16,056 bases of DNA from Phoenicimicrobium sp964438695 (GCA_964438695.1 CAYTKP010000021.1:1-16056); one strand, 5' to 3'. Shown: positions 1 through 4,985, counted from the stretch's first letter. Numbers and translations: made by a program. Notes: a model not told the origin generated them from the letters alone.

Positions 1-56
1 TAAGAGAAGGAGGGCGCACCATTAGTGCTGGAGTAGTAAGTGAGATTATAGAATAG
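1..56 (+). CDS. tuf: Elongation factor Tu, C-terminal end (partial)
   Basis: Only the last 17 complete codons are present, read from base 3 to a TAG at 54-56. They encode REGGRTISAGVVSEIIE, which matches the invariant C terminus of EF-Tu (domain III, 'REGGRTIGAGVV' followed by an Ile/Glu-rich end). EF-Tu delivers aminoacyl-tRNA to the ribosome as a GTP complex in the cytoplasm. The rest of the gene lies to the left of the window. A hairpin and a strong intrinsic terminator follow, so this is the end of a transcription unit. A tuf gene directly before rpmG-trnW-secE is a common bacterial order. Whether a second tuf follows fusA cannot be seen here. Confidence 0.93.
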   Translation, partial: REGGRTISAGVVSEIIE

Positions 57-58
57 TC

Positions 59-91
59 GTTATAGTTAGCTAGTTAGTTGGTCACTATAAC
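59..91 (+). repeat. TTAG-rich hairpin after tuf
   Basis: Arms GTTATAGT (59-66) and ACTATAAC (84-91) pair perfectly over 8 bp. The loop is made of TTAGCTAGTTAGTT units. GTTAGCTAGTT (65-75) recurs exactly at 8636-8646 in the rpoB-rpoC spacer, so this is a member of the TTAG/CTAA spacer family seen five times in the window. Confidence 0.6.
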
Positions 92-171
92 AAGACATTA
101 GGTAGCTAAAGAAGGTATACGAGAATAATAAGCAAAATCTAAGGAGTGGATCTTTTTTAACTCTGGTTATA

Positions 172-208
172 TAGGGGCGTGTAAATATACGCCCCTACCT
201 ATTTTTTA
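172..208 (+). terminator. Intrinsic terminator after tuf
   Basis: The stem TAGGGGCGT (172-180) pairs with ACGCCCCTA (189-197), and the pairing extends inward into an AT-rich loop. The stem is much richer in G+C than its surroundings and is followed by CCTATTTTTTATTT. This is a textbook rho-independent terminator that ends tuf transcription. Confidence 0.9.
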
Positions 209-318
209 TTTGATAGTAGCGGAATTCTTGGAATTCGGATAATCTAAGATGAATTCTTAGGCTCTTTTCGCAGGCACAAGTTCGAAATAGAAATTAATGG
301 ATTTTTATCAGTTTTCAG

Positions 319-398
319 GAGAAGTTCTATATAAAACCGAAATAGAACAAAAAGGATAATAGAGGGTTTTGAAGGAGTTTACTCCTCTGATCATCTTA
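319..398 (+). repeat. ~80-nt spacer repeat, copy 1 (before rpmG)
   Basis: The copy starts GAGAAGTTCTATATAAAA, runs through an A-rich middle and ATAGAGGG, and ends with the hairpin AGGAG (373-377), loop TTTA, CTCCT (382-386), then CTGATCATCTT. It aligns by eye along its length with 789-868 and with 1088-1170. The hairpin base pairs change together between copies (AGGAG/CTCCT here, GGGAG/CTCCC in copy 2). Function unknown. Confidence 0.65.
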
Positions 399-425
399 TA
401 AGGTAATATACATGATAGTAAATCC

Positions 426-454
426 TTGACAGTAGATAGAAAGTATGGTAGATT
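426..454 (+). promoter_or_regulatory. Promoter of rpmG (extended -10)
   Basis: A consensus -35 box TTGACA (426-431) is followed by a 17-bp spacer and a -10 box TAGATT (449-454), with a TG extension at 446-447. Transcription would start near 461, giving a leader of about 36 nt before the rpmG start. It lies after the third repeat-like element and downstream of the tuf terminator, so rpmG is probably transcribed independently of tuf. Confidence 0.7.
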
Positions 455-496
455 TATTTTCGTGTAAATTCATTTTTATTATAGGAGATTTATTTA

Positions 497-646
497 ATGA
501 GACAGAGAATAGTTTTAGCTTGCAGTCAATGTAAGAATAGGAATTATAATAAATACAAGAATAAAAAAAATACGCCCGAAAGAATAGAACTCAAAAAATA
601 TTGTAAGTTTTGCAAATCCCATACTTTGCATAAAGAGATAAAATAA
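497..646 (+). CDS. rpmG: 50S ribosomal protein L33
   Basis: The gene encodes 49 residues, the usual size for L33, a small protein of the large subunit near the E site. The protein begins MRQRIVLACSQC and has two CxxC pairs (Cys9/Cys12 and Cys36/Cys39), so this is the zinc-binding form of L33, not the Cys-less form. The ending KFCKSHTLHKEIK is the typical L33 C terminus. The ATG at 497 follows a GGAG (484-487) by nine bases. Its own promoter lies upstream at 426-454. It is followed by a hairpin (712-748) and 251 bases without a protein gene before trnW. rpmG next to secE-nusG is a conserved bacterial arrangement. Confidence 0.95.
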   Translation: MRQRIVLACSQCKNRNYNKYKNKKNTPERIELKKYCKFCKSHTLHKEIK

Positions 647-711
647 GGAATTTGTTTATTATAAAAGATTATATAAATTTTAAAACAAAAGATATCTAAG
701 TATTTTGTTCC

Positions 712-748
712 TTGGAGTATCAGAATATTATGAATTTCGATGCTCCAA
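712..748 (+). repeat. Hairpin after rpmG, paired copy of the trnW-trailing hairpin
   Basis: TTGGAGTATC (712-721) pairs with GATGCTCCAA (739-748) with one G-T wobble. An A-C mismatch (722/738) is followed by a further inner stem of about 4 bp. It resembles the hairpin at 977-1022: an A-T pair there is a G-C pair here, and the A-C mismatch is kept. It may act as a weak terminator or a processing site after rpmG. There is no T tract directly behind it. Confidence 0.55.
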
Positions 749-788
749 AATGAACTTATTTAAAAATAGATTCTGACAAAATTCTGAA

Positions 789-868
789 GAGAAGTTTTTA
801 TAAAATCGAGATAGAATAAAAAAGGATTATAGAGGGATTTTATGGGAGTTTGCTCCCTGATTATTTTG
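789..868 (+). repeat. ~80-nt spacer repeat, copy 2 (before trnW)
   Basis: This copy begins GAGAAGTTTTTATAAAATCG, includes ATAGAGGGATTTT, and ends with the hairpin GGGAG (844-848), loop TTTG, CTCCC (853-857), then CTGATTATTTT. It is about three-quarters identical to copy 1 by eye. It lies 30 nt upstream of trnW and could be part of the trnW/secE leader. The T-rich run after the hairpin (859-880) might give weak termination. Confidence 0.65.
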
Positions 869-897
869 CTTATTTTTATTGAGAAATTAGGTTAAGA

Positions 898-974
898 AGG
901 TCCGTAGCTCTAACGGCTAGAGCACTGGACTCCAAATCCAGGGGTTGCAGGTTCAAATCCTGCCGGGCCTGCCA
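898..974 (+). tRNA. trnW: tRNA-Trp (anticodon CCA)
   Basis: A full cloverleaf can be drawn. The 7-bp acceptor stem pairs AGGTCCG (898-904) with CGGGCCT (964-970), with one T-G wobble. The D stem is GCTC/GAGC. The anticodon stem CTGGA/TCCAG encloses loop CTCCAAA with anticodon CCA. The T stem GCAGG/CCTGC has loop TTCAAAT. The discriminator is G and the 3' CCA is encoded (972-974). A G discriminator fits tryptophan tRNA. tRNA-Trp upstream of secE is a widespread bacterial arrangement. A strong hairpin begins two bases after the CCA. Confidence 0.97.
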
Positions 975-976
975 TT

Positions 977-1022
977 TAATTTAGAGCATCAGGATTTCAA
1001 AAAATCCCGATGCTCTAAATTA
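977..1022 (+). terminator. Long hairpin directly after trnW
   Basis: TAATTTAGAGCATC (977-990) pairs with GATGCTCTAAATTA (1009-1022) over 14 bp. A single A-C mismatch (991/1008) and six more pairs (992-997 with 1002-1007) close a 4-nt loop. It begins two bases behind the tRNA CCA end, which suits 3' processing or termination. It lacks a proper T tract (TAGATTATTATAC follows), so processing, or partial termination before secE, is as likely as full termination. Confidence 0.6.
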
Positions 1023-1087
1023 GATTATTATACACGTTTTTATAGGTACAAATTTAAAAAACAATGAATTCTAATAAGATTATCCGA

Positions 1088-1170
1088 AAAAGTTTTATAT
1101 CCTGTTAAAATGAAATAAAAAAATATGGGAGAGGGGTTTTTAGAGGGAATTTACTCCCTTGACAATCTTG
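1088..1170 (+). repeat. ~80-nt spacer repeat, copy 3 (abutting secE)
   Basis: This is the most diverged copy. It includes AAGTTTTATATCCTG, an A-rich middle, GAGGGGTTTTTAGA, then the hairpin AGGGA (1144-1148) with TCCCT (1155-1159), and TTGACAATCTTG. Its 3' end matches copy 1 well (GGGTTTT, AGG, TTTACTCC, TGA, ATCTT in the same order). The secE ATG follows only four bases later, so the repeat supplies the whole upstream region of secE. Confidence 0.6.
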
Positions 1171-1174
1171 TAAA

Positions 1175-1375
1175 ATGCAAAATAAAAAGTTTTTTAGAAA
1201 ATTAATTGATTTTATAAAGGAAGCTATTGCAGAATTAAAGAAAGTAGTTTGGCCAAGTCGCAAAGATCTAAAAAATAGTACCATTGTAGTTATTTCTACT
1301 ATAATAATTGCTTCAACTTTTGTCGGAATAATAGATTTGGTCTTTGTTCGATTATTAACTTTAATAATAAAATAA
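1175..1375 (+). CDS. secE: Preprotein translocase subunit SecE
   Basis: SecE is the small subunit that clamps SecY in the SecYEG channel of the cytoplasmic membrane. The protein has 66 residues, the short one-helix form found in most bacteria. An amphipathic N-terminal helix (residues 5-22, KKFFRKLIDFIKEAIAELKK) leads into the conserved VVWPSRKDL segment. One membrane segment follows at about residues 36-62 (STIVVISTIIIASTF onward). The gene precedes nusG by 83 bases, as in most bacteria. The ATG at 1175 has no clear Shine-Dalgarno motif within 5-15 bases. The nearest purine-rich stretches (GAGGGG, AGAGGG) are about 28-40 bases upstream, next to or within a small hairpin. Confidence 0.95.
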   Translation: MQNKKFFRKLIDFIKEAIAELKKVVWPSRKDLKNSTIVVISTIIIASTFVGIIDLVFVRLLTLIIK

Positions 1376-1458
1376 AGTGAACTAGCATTATGTTTTAGTA
1401 TTAGATTTCTTATATAACTAAAGTTAGTAAATGATAGGAAGTAGGTTAACCGCTTATA

Positions 1459-1992
1459 ATGGATGCAAATAGAAAAAAATGGTATGTGGTCCATACTTAT
1501 TCAGGATACGAAAATAAAGTAAAAGCGAATTTAGAACAAAGAGTTAAATCTATGGGGATGCAAGATCAAATTTTTCAAGTATTAATACCGACCGAAAAAG
1601 TCTTAGAAGCAAAAGCAGGGAGAAGAAGATTCGTACAAAAAAAAGTATTCCCAGGATATGTAGTAGTAGAAATGATATTAAACAATGATTCATGGCAAGT
1701 AGTTAGAAATACTCCAGGTGTCACCCGTTTTGTTGGTTCAGGCGGCAAGCCGGTTCCCTTAAAGGAAAGTGAGATAAATAATATTTTAAAACAGATGGGG
1801 AAAGGCGAAAAAACACCTAAGCTAGAGGTTGAATTAGGTGAAAGTGTTAGAATTGTCGTTGGCCCCTTTACAGGATATACGGGAAAAGTTAAAGAGATAG
1901 ATTATGAGAAAAACAAATTAAAAGTTTTTCTCTCTATTTTTGGACGAGAAACAGCTGTTGAGTTAGACTTTAATGATGTAGAAAAATATTAA
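1459..1992 (+). CDS. nusG: Transcription termination/antitermination protein NusG
   Basis: NusG binds the clamp helices of RNA polymerase, modulates pausing and couples transcription to Rho or the ribosome. The protein has 177 residues, the usual length. The NGN domain (about 1-115) starts KWYVVHTYSGYENKVKANLE and includes FPGYVVVEM and TPGVTRFVGSGGKPVPL. The C-terminal KOW domain (about 125-177) contains VGPFTGYTGKVKEID. There is no large insertion between them, unlike Thermotoga NusG. The ATG at 1459 follows an in-frame TAA at 1447-1449, so no earlier start is possible. The ribosome binding site is poor: AGGAA at 1436-1440 is 18 bases away and TAGGT at 1442-1446 is 12 away. Confidence 0.97.
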   Translation: MDANRKKWYVVHTYSGYENKVKANLEQRVKSMGMQDQIFQVLIPTEKVLEAKAGRRRFVQKKVFPGYVVVEMILNNDSWQVVRNTPGVTRFVGSGGKPVPLKESEINNILKQMGKGEKTPKLEVELGESVRIVVGPFTGYTGKVKEIDYEKNKLKVFLSIFGRETAVELDFNDVEKY

Positions 1993-1993
1993 A

Positions 1994-2220
1994 TTAGTTA
2001 TTTAGTTAATTAGTTAATTAGTTAATTAGCTTATAGGGAATAAAGTCGATTTATGGTAATTAGCTTAAGTTTTTTGTTGATTAGTTTATCAATATTAATT
2101 AAAAATTTAAAGCGAAAGACTGAAAACCATTTGCGTTATTTGGTTAACTGATTAATTAATTGAAAATTAATTTAACAAGCTAACTAAATAACTAACTAAC
2201 TAACCAGATAACTAATTAAG
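1994..2220 (+). repeat. TTAG/CTAA inverted-repeat spacer (nusG-rplK)
   Basis: Three tandem TTAGTTAA units (2002-2025) sit just after nusG. TTAGTTATTTAGTTA (1994-2008) is the exact reverse complement of TAACTAAATAACTAA (2181-2195), so the spacer can fold back on itself with a 15-bp terminal stem. The right arm continues as CTAACTAACTAACC and TAACCAGATAACTAA (2201-2215), the latter repeated exactly at 8681-8695. No gene is seen in the 238 bases. Function unknown. Confidence 0.65.
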
Positions 2221-2230
2221 GAGGAATTTA

Positions 2231-2659
2231 ATGGCAAAAAAAGTGGTTTCAGTAATAAAATTACAAATACCAGCTGGAAATGCTAATCCCGCACCACCAG
2301 TGGGACCTGCTTTAGGCCAACATGGTCTAAACATTATGGAATTCTGTAAGGCGTTTAATGAGAGAACAAAACAGGATGTGGGAACTGTTATACCGGTAAT
2401 TATTAATGTATATGAAGATAGGACTTTTTCTTTTATATGCAAAAAACCTCCTGTAGCATTTTTACTGAAAGAAGCTGCAGGAATAGAGAAAGGTTCGAGT
2501 GTCCCTAATAAAGAAAAAGTTGCAAAATTATCTTGGGCAAAAGCTGAGGAGATTGCTAAGAAAAAAATGCCTGATCTGAATACCAAAAACTTAGAGAGTG
2601 CAATAAAAATAGTTGAGGGCACTGCAAGGAGTATGGGGATAGAAATAGAAAAAGAATAA
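2231..2659 (+). CDS. rplK: 50S ribosomal protein L11
   Basis: L11 binds the GTPase-associated centre of 23S rRNA and supports factor binding and the stringent response through RelA. The protein is 142 residues, the standard length. The N-terminal domain contains KLQIPAGNANPAPPVGPALG and QHGLNIMEFCKAFN, including the conserved proline-rich switch region. The C-terminal rRNA-binding domain carries KKPPVAFLLKEAAG and ends GTARSMGIEI. The ATG follows AAGGAGG with a good spacing (2218-2224). It opens the rplKAJL block, and rplA follows 51 bases later. Confidence 0.98.
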   Translation: MAKKVVSVIKLQIPAGNANPAPPVGPALGQHGLNIMEFCKAFNERTKQDVGTVIPVIINVYEDRTFSFICKKPPVAFLLKEAAGIEKGSSVPNKEKVAKLSWAKAEEIAKKKMPDLNTKNLESAIKIVEGTARSMGIEIEKE

Positions 2660-2671
2660 TTCTGATATTAA

Positions 2672-2697
2672 GTGGGAGGAAAATCCATTAAAACCAC
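2672..2697 (+). promoter_or_regulatory. Small bulged hairpin before rplA (candidate L1 feedback site)
   Basis: GTGG (2672-2675) pairs with CCAC (2694-2697), and GGA (2678-2680) with TCC (2684-2686). The two short stems are separated by an asymmetric internal loop (GA opposite ATTAAAA). The Shine-Dalgarno AAGGAGG of rplA begins at 2698, directly after it. L1 is known to repress its own operon by binding an mRNA mimic of its 23S site, two short helices around an asymmetric loop. The match here is by shape only. Confidence 0.3.
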
Positions 2698-2710
2698 AAG
2701 GAGGAAATAC

Positions 2711-3430
2711 ATGGCAAAAGAAAGAGGTAAAAAATATCTAGAAAGTGCTAAAAAGTTTGAAAAGGATAAATTTTATGAACCAGAGGAAGCTTTTGATTTA
2801 GTTAAAGAACTCCACTGGGCAAAGTTTGATGAAACTATCGATGTTGCTATCAAATTAGGAGTTGATACTCGTCGTGCTGAAGAACAGGTAAGAGGGGCAG
2901 TAGATTTGCCTCATGGTACAGGAAGAACGGTTAGAATTGTAGCCTTTGCTCAGGGCGAAAAAATAAAAGAAGCAGAAGAAGCAGGGGCAGATTTTGTCGG
3001 AGGTGAAGATTTAGCTGAAAAAATACAAAAAGGATGGACGGATTTTGATGCTACTATTGCAACTCCAGATATGATGAAAATAGTTGGTAAATTGGGAAGA
3101 ATTTTAGGGCCCCGAGGTCTAATGCCCAATCCCAAGATAGGGACAGTTACTTTTGACTTAAAGAATGCTATAAAATCTGTAAAAGCTGGAAAAGTGGAAT
3201 ATCGAGCTGATAAATTTGGTATAGTCCATGCTCCTTTAGGAAAATTGAGCTTTGATAAAGAAAAACTGATAGAAAATTTTATAACTTTTGTGGAAGCGAT
3301 TATTAAAGCTAAGCCTTCAGCTGCTAAAGGGAGATACATACAGAGTATCACTATCTCATCAACTATGGGACCAGGAATCCGTATAGATCCTTTAAAAATA
3401 AGTGCATGGATTGAAAAACGCAAAAAATAA
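2711..3430 (+). CDS. rplA: 50S ribosomal protein L1
   Basis: L1 forms the mobile L1 stalk that moves deacylated tRNA out of the E site, and it commonly represses its own operon. The protein has 239 residues from the ATG at 2711, close to the usual 230-235. That start is preceded by AAGGAGG (2698-2704) six bases away. A GTG 39 bases upstream (2672) is in frame but has no binding site, so I rejected it. The signature region LGRILGPRGLMPNPKIGTVT is intact, as are VDLPHGTG and the C-terminal STMGPGIRID. The last residues are basic (EKRKK). Confidence 0.98.
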   Translation: MAKERGKKYLESAKKFEKDKFYEPEEAFDLVKELHWAKFDETIDVAIKLGVDTRRAEEQVRGAVDLPHGTGRTVRIVAFAQGEKIKEAEEAGADFVGGEDLAEKIQKGWTDFDATIATPDMMKIVGKLGRILGPRGLMPNPKIGTVTFDLKNAIKSVKAGKVEYRADKFGIVHAPLGKLSFDKEKLIENFITFVEAIIKAKPSAAKGRYIQSITISSTMGPGIRIDPLKISAWIEKRKK

Positions 3431-3463
3431 ATCGGGATATAATAATAAATAATATTTATACCT

Positions 3464-3690
3464 TAGACAGCAGGAGTTATCACAAGATAGTTGGACAAAG
3501 GTTATAGCTCTAAAGAATGATATTTTAACTTTTAAGAGGATTACTTTTTGACTATCTATCTTGGATTAACTTAATAGATATTTTATTAGAATATCATCCT
3601 GCCGAGGTGGAAGAATGCGAGAGTAAACAGTAAGTAGAAATTACTAATTTCACCTTCCCAGAAAATTAAAGTCTAAGGGAAGGTTTTTTA
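3464..3690 (+). promoter_or_regulatory. L10-type leader of rplJ-rplL
   Basis: This 296-base spacer holds paired segments expected of the L10 leader. GCAGGA (3470-3475) pairs with TCCTGC (3597-3602), and directly inside it TGATATT (3518-3524) pairs with AATATCA (3590-3596). A third perfect pair, CAAGATAG (3483-3490) with CTATCTTG (3556-3563), crosses the second, so it is either an alternative fold or a pseudoknot. Downstream, GGTGGAA (3606-3612) can pair with TTTCACC (3648-3654). That pairing overlaps the 5' arm of a terminator, giving a switch. L10/L12 binding to this leader is the known way many bacteria control these genes. Confidence 0.75.
3652..3689 (+). terminator. Attenuator terminator in the rplJ leader
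   Basis: ACCTTCCC (3652-3659) pairs with GGGAAGGT (3677-3684) and is followed by a run of T (3684-3689). The 5' arm shares ACC (3652-3654) with the competing stem GGTGGAA/TTTCACC, so terminator and antiterminator cannot form together. This fits attenuation of rplJ-rplL and of the genes behind them. Confidence 0.8.
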
Positions 3691-3726
3691 TTGTAAAAAT
3701 TATTAAGTTAGAAGGGAGGGTAAATA

Positions 3727-4263
3727 TTGGCTTTAACTAAAGATACGAAAAAGAAGATAGTTGAAGAACTTATAGAACAGCTGAAAAATTCTAAAGGAAT
3801 AATTTTAACTGACTATAAAGGAATGGATGTATCACAGATTACTAGTCTAAGAGAAGAACTCAAAGAAAAGAAAGTCCTATTTAAAGTAGTTAAAAATTCT
3901 TTAATGGAAAAGGCCAGCGAAGAATTAGGAATAAAAGATATAACTAAAGATTTAGTTGGCTGTACAGCAATTGCTTTTAGCAGTGAAGATCCTATAGAGC
4001 CAGCTCGACTACTTAAAGAATATGCGAAAAAGAATAAAATTGATCTGAAAATAAAATCTGGTTTAGTGGAAGGGAGATTGTTAAGCCCCGAAAAGGTCAT
4101 TGAGATAGCTTCTCTACCTTCAAAGGATATTCTTATCGCTCAGATGGTTACTGGAGTTAAGAGTCCATTTTATTCTTTGGTTTTTGTTTTGCAAGGACCG
4201 CTTAAGGGATTAATCTATACTTTAGAAGCGGTAAAAAAACAGAAAGAAACTAAAGTATCATAA
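3727..4263 (+). CDS. rplJ: 50S ribosomal protein L10
   Basis: L10 is the base of the ribosomal stalk. It binds 23S rRNA with L11 and carries L7/L12 dimers on its C-terminal helix. The protein has 178 residues, within the family range of 165-180. The N-terminal half shows GIILTDYKGMDVSQITSLRE and VVKNSLMEKA, typical of L10. The C-terminal part (about 130-178), starting IAQMVTGVKSPFYSLVFVLQ, leads into the L12-binding helix and a Lys-rich end. The start is a TTG at 3727, six bases after GGGAGGG (3714-3720); no in-frame ATG lies near. Expression is likely controlled by the leader just upstream. Confidence 0.96.
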   Translation: MALTKDTKKKIVEELIEQLKNSKGIILTDYKGMDVSQITSLREELKEKKVLFKVVKNSLMEKASEELGIKDITKDLVGCTAIAFSSEDPIEPARLLKEYAKKNKIDLKIKSGLVEGRLLSPEKVIEIASLPSKDILIAQMVTGVKSPFYSLVFVLQGPLKGLIYTLEAVKKQKETKVS

Positions 4264-4331
4264 AAATTATGATAAGAATGTGATATGAAGTATTGCCCCA
4301 GGTAGATAGGTCAAAATGAAAGTTTTTTAAA

Positions 4332-4356
4332 GATACAGGATACGAAATACGATATT
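4332..4356. repeat. GATACGA-type spacer motif (before rplL)
   Basis: GATACAGGATACGAAATACG and the following ATATT form a short run of GATAC-like units just before the rplL binding site. A similar run, ATACGAGATACGAATT (15031-15046), precedes fusA, and its GAGATACGAATT occurs inverted at 8607-8618. The rest of the 110-base rplJ-rplL spacer shows nothing I recognise. Confidence 0.4.
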
Positions 4357-4373
4357 GAAAGGAGGTGAAATAA

Positions 4374-4850
4374 ATGGTAGAAAAGAAGGTAGCTTCGGAA
4401 GAAAAGAAAGCAGATAGTAAGAAGACTGAAAAAAATGAGGCGGAAGAAAAAGAAACTACCTCAAAATGTGCAGTAGATGAAATATTAGAAAAGATTGAAA
4501 AGATGACTGTATTAGAGTTGGCTGATTTAGTTAAAGCCTTGGAAGATAAATTTGGGGTAACAGCAGCTATGCCCGCTGTTATGCCTGCCAATGCTGGAAG
4601 TGCAGCTGCGCCCGCTGAAAGTGCGGAAGCAGAAGAAAAAACTGATTTTGAAGTAGTATTAAAAGAGATTGGGCCGAATAAGATTAAAGTTATAAAAGAA
4701 ATTAGAGCTATTACTGCTTTAGGTTTAAAAGAATCTAAAGATTTAGTAGAAGGTGCACCCAAAACAGTAAAAGAGCACGTAGATAAAAAAACAGCTGATG
4801 AAATAAAGGAAAAACTAGAAGCGGTAGGTGCAGTTGTTGAAATAAAATAG
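4374..4850 (+). CDS. rplL: 50S ribosomal protein L7/L12 with N-terminal extension
   Basis: L7/L12 forms the multi-copy dimers of the ribosomal stalk that recruit and activate EF-Tu, EF-G and IF2. The protein has 158 residues, about 30 more than usual. Residues 1-32 are a Lys/Glu-rich low-complexity extension (MVEKKVASEEKKADSKKTEK and onward). Residues about 33-62 are the dimerisation domain (VDEILEKIEKMTVLELADLV). An Ala/Pro hinge spans about 63-89, and the C-terminal factor-binding domain (about 90-158) contains EIGPNKIKVIKEIRAITALG and DLVEGAPKTVKE. The ATG at 4374 follows AAAGGAGGTG (4358-4367), an almost ideal binding site, so the extension appears genuinely translated. No later in-frame start fits the usual N terminus. 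Confidence 0.95.
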   Translation: MVEKKVASEEKKADSKKTEKNEAEEKETTSKCAVDEILEKIEKMTVLELADLVKALEDKFGVTAAMPAVMPANAGSAAAPAESAEAEEKTDFEVVLKEIGPNKIKVIKEIRAITALGLKESKDLVEGAPKTVKEHVDKKTADEIKEKLEAVGAVVEIK

Positions 4851-4865
4851 AAATAGATTATCTTT

Positions 4866-4921
4866 AAATCAAGAAGATATCTTTTTAAAAATTAAATTAA
4901 AGGATATCTTCTTGATTTTTT
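4866..4921 (+). terminator. Strong terminator/attenuator between rplL and rpoB
   Basis: AAATCAAGAAGATATC (4866-4881) pairs perfectly over 16 bp with 4903-4918. The stem can extend a further four pairs inward. A run of T follows (4916-4921). It would end or reduce transcription after rplL, lowering rpoBC relative to the stalk proteins. An attenuator at this place is known in E. coli. Confidence 0.85.
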
Positions 4922-4940
4922 ATAAAAAGAATGATATTAT
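4913..4940 (+). promoter_or_regulatory. Probable rpoB promoter overlapping the terminator
   Basis: TTGATT (4913-4918) lies inside the 3' arm of the terminator. It is followed by a 16-bp spacer and TATTAT (4935-4940), with TG at 4932-4933 as an extended -10. Transcription would start about 40 bases before the rpoB start codon. A second possible -10, TATAGT (4941-4946), is adjacent. The placement would let rpoBC be transcribed independently of the rplKAJL mRNA. Confidence 0.5.
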
Positions 4941-4985
4941 TATAGTTTACGAATAAAAGTAAATATAAAGTAAGGTTGGTGTTTT

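Larger units (their letters stand above)
57..496. other. Gene-free spacer between tuf and rpmG
   Basis: I find no gene in these 440 bases. In order they hold a TTAG-rich hairpin (59-91), the tuf terminator (172-208), a short palindromic hairpin CTAAGA/TCTTAG (244-249 with 255-260), copy 1 of an ~80-nt repeat (319-398), and the rpmG promoter (426-454). No open frame with a ribosome binding site is visible on either strand. Confidence 0.7.

Noticed and set aside
261..292. A tRNA remnant suggested by AGTTCGAAAT
   Set aside because: No acceptor, D or anticodon stem can be drawn around it. The T-loop-like word alone is not evidence.
305..333. A promoter conserved in the ~80-nt repeats (TATATAAA / TATAAA words)
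   Set aside because: The A+T-rich words align between copies, but no -35 box at a consistent distance is found in all three.
1159..1164. TTGACA just before secE as a -35 box
   Set aside because: A -10 at 17 bases would fall inside secE and the start point after the ATG. The hexamer is part of the repeat tail (CTGATCATCTT in copy 1).
1105..1494. Minus-strand open frames here and at 2212-2622, 2950-3423, 4250-4762, 5543-5809, 12844-13122 and similar
   Set aside because: All lie opposite well-identified genes, have compositions typical of reverse complements of Lys/Glu-rich proteins, and show no family motif or binding site.
2002..2029. CRISPR array suggested by the tandem TTAGTTAA units
   Set aside because: Units are 8 bases with no unique spacers and no cas genes. 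This is low-complexity spacer DNA.
2672..2710. GTG at 2672 as an upstream start of rplA
   Set aside because: It has no ribosome binding site and overlaps a small hairpin. The ATG at 2711 has AAGGAGG at ideal distance and gives the normal L1 N terminus.
3548..3576. TTGACT with TTAATA as a promoter inside the rplJ leader
   Set aside because: The -10 is weak and the bases are better explained as part of the CTATCTTG/CAAGATAG pairing of the leader.
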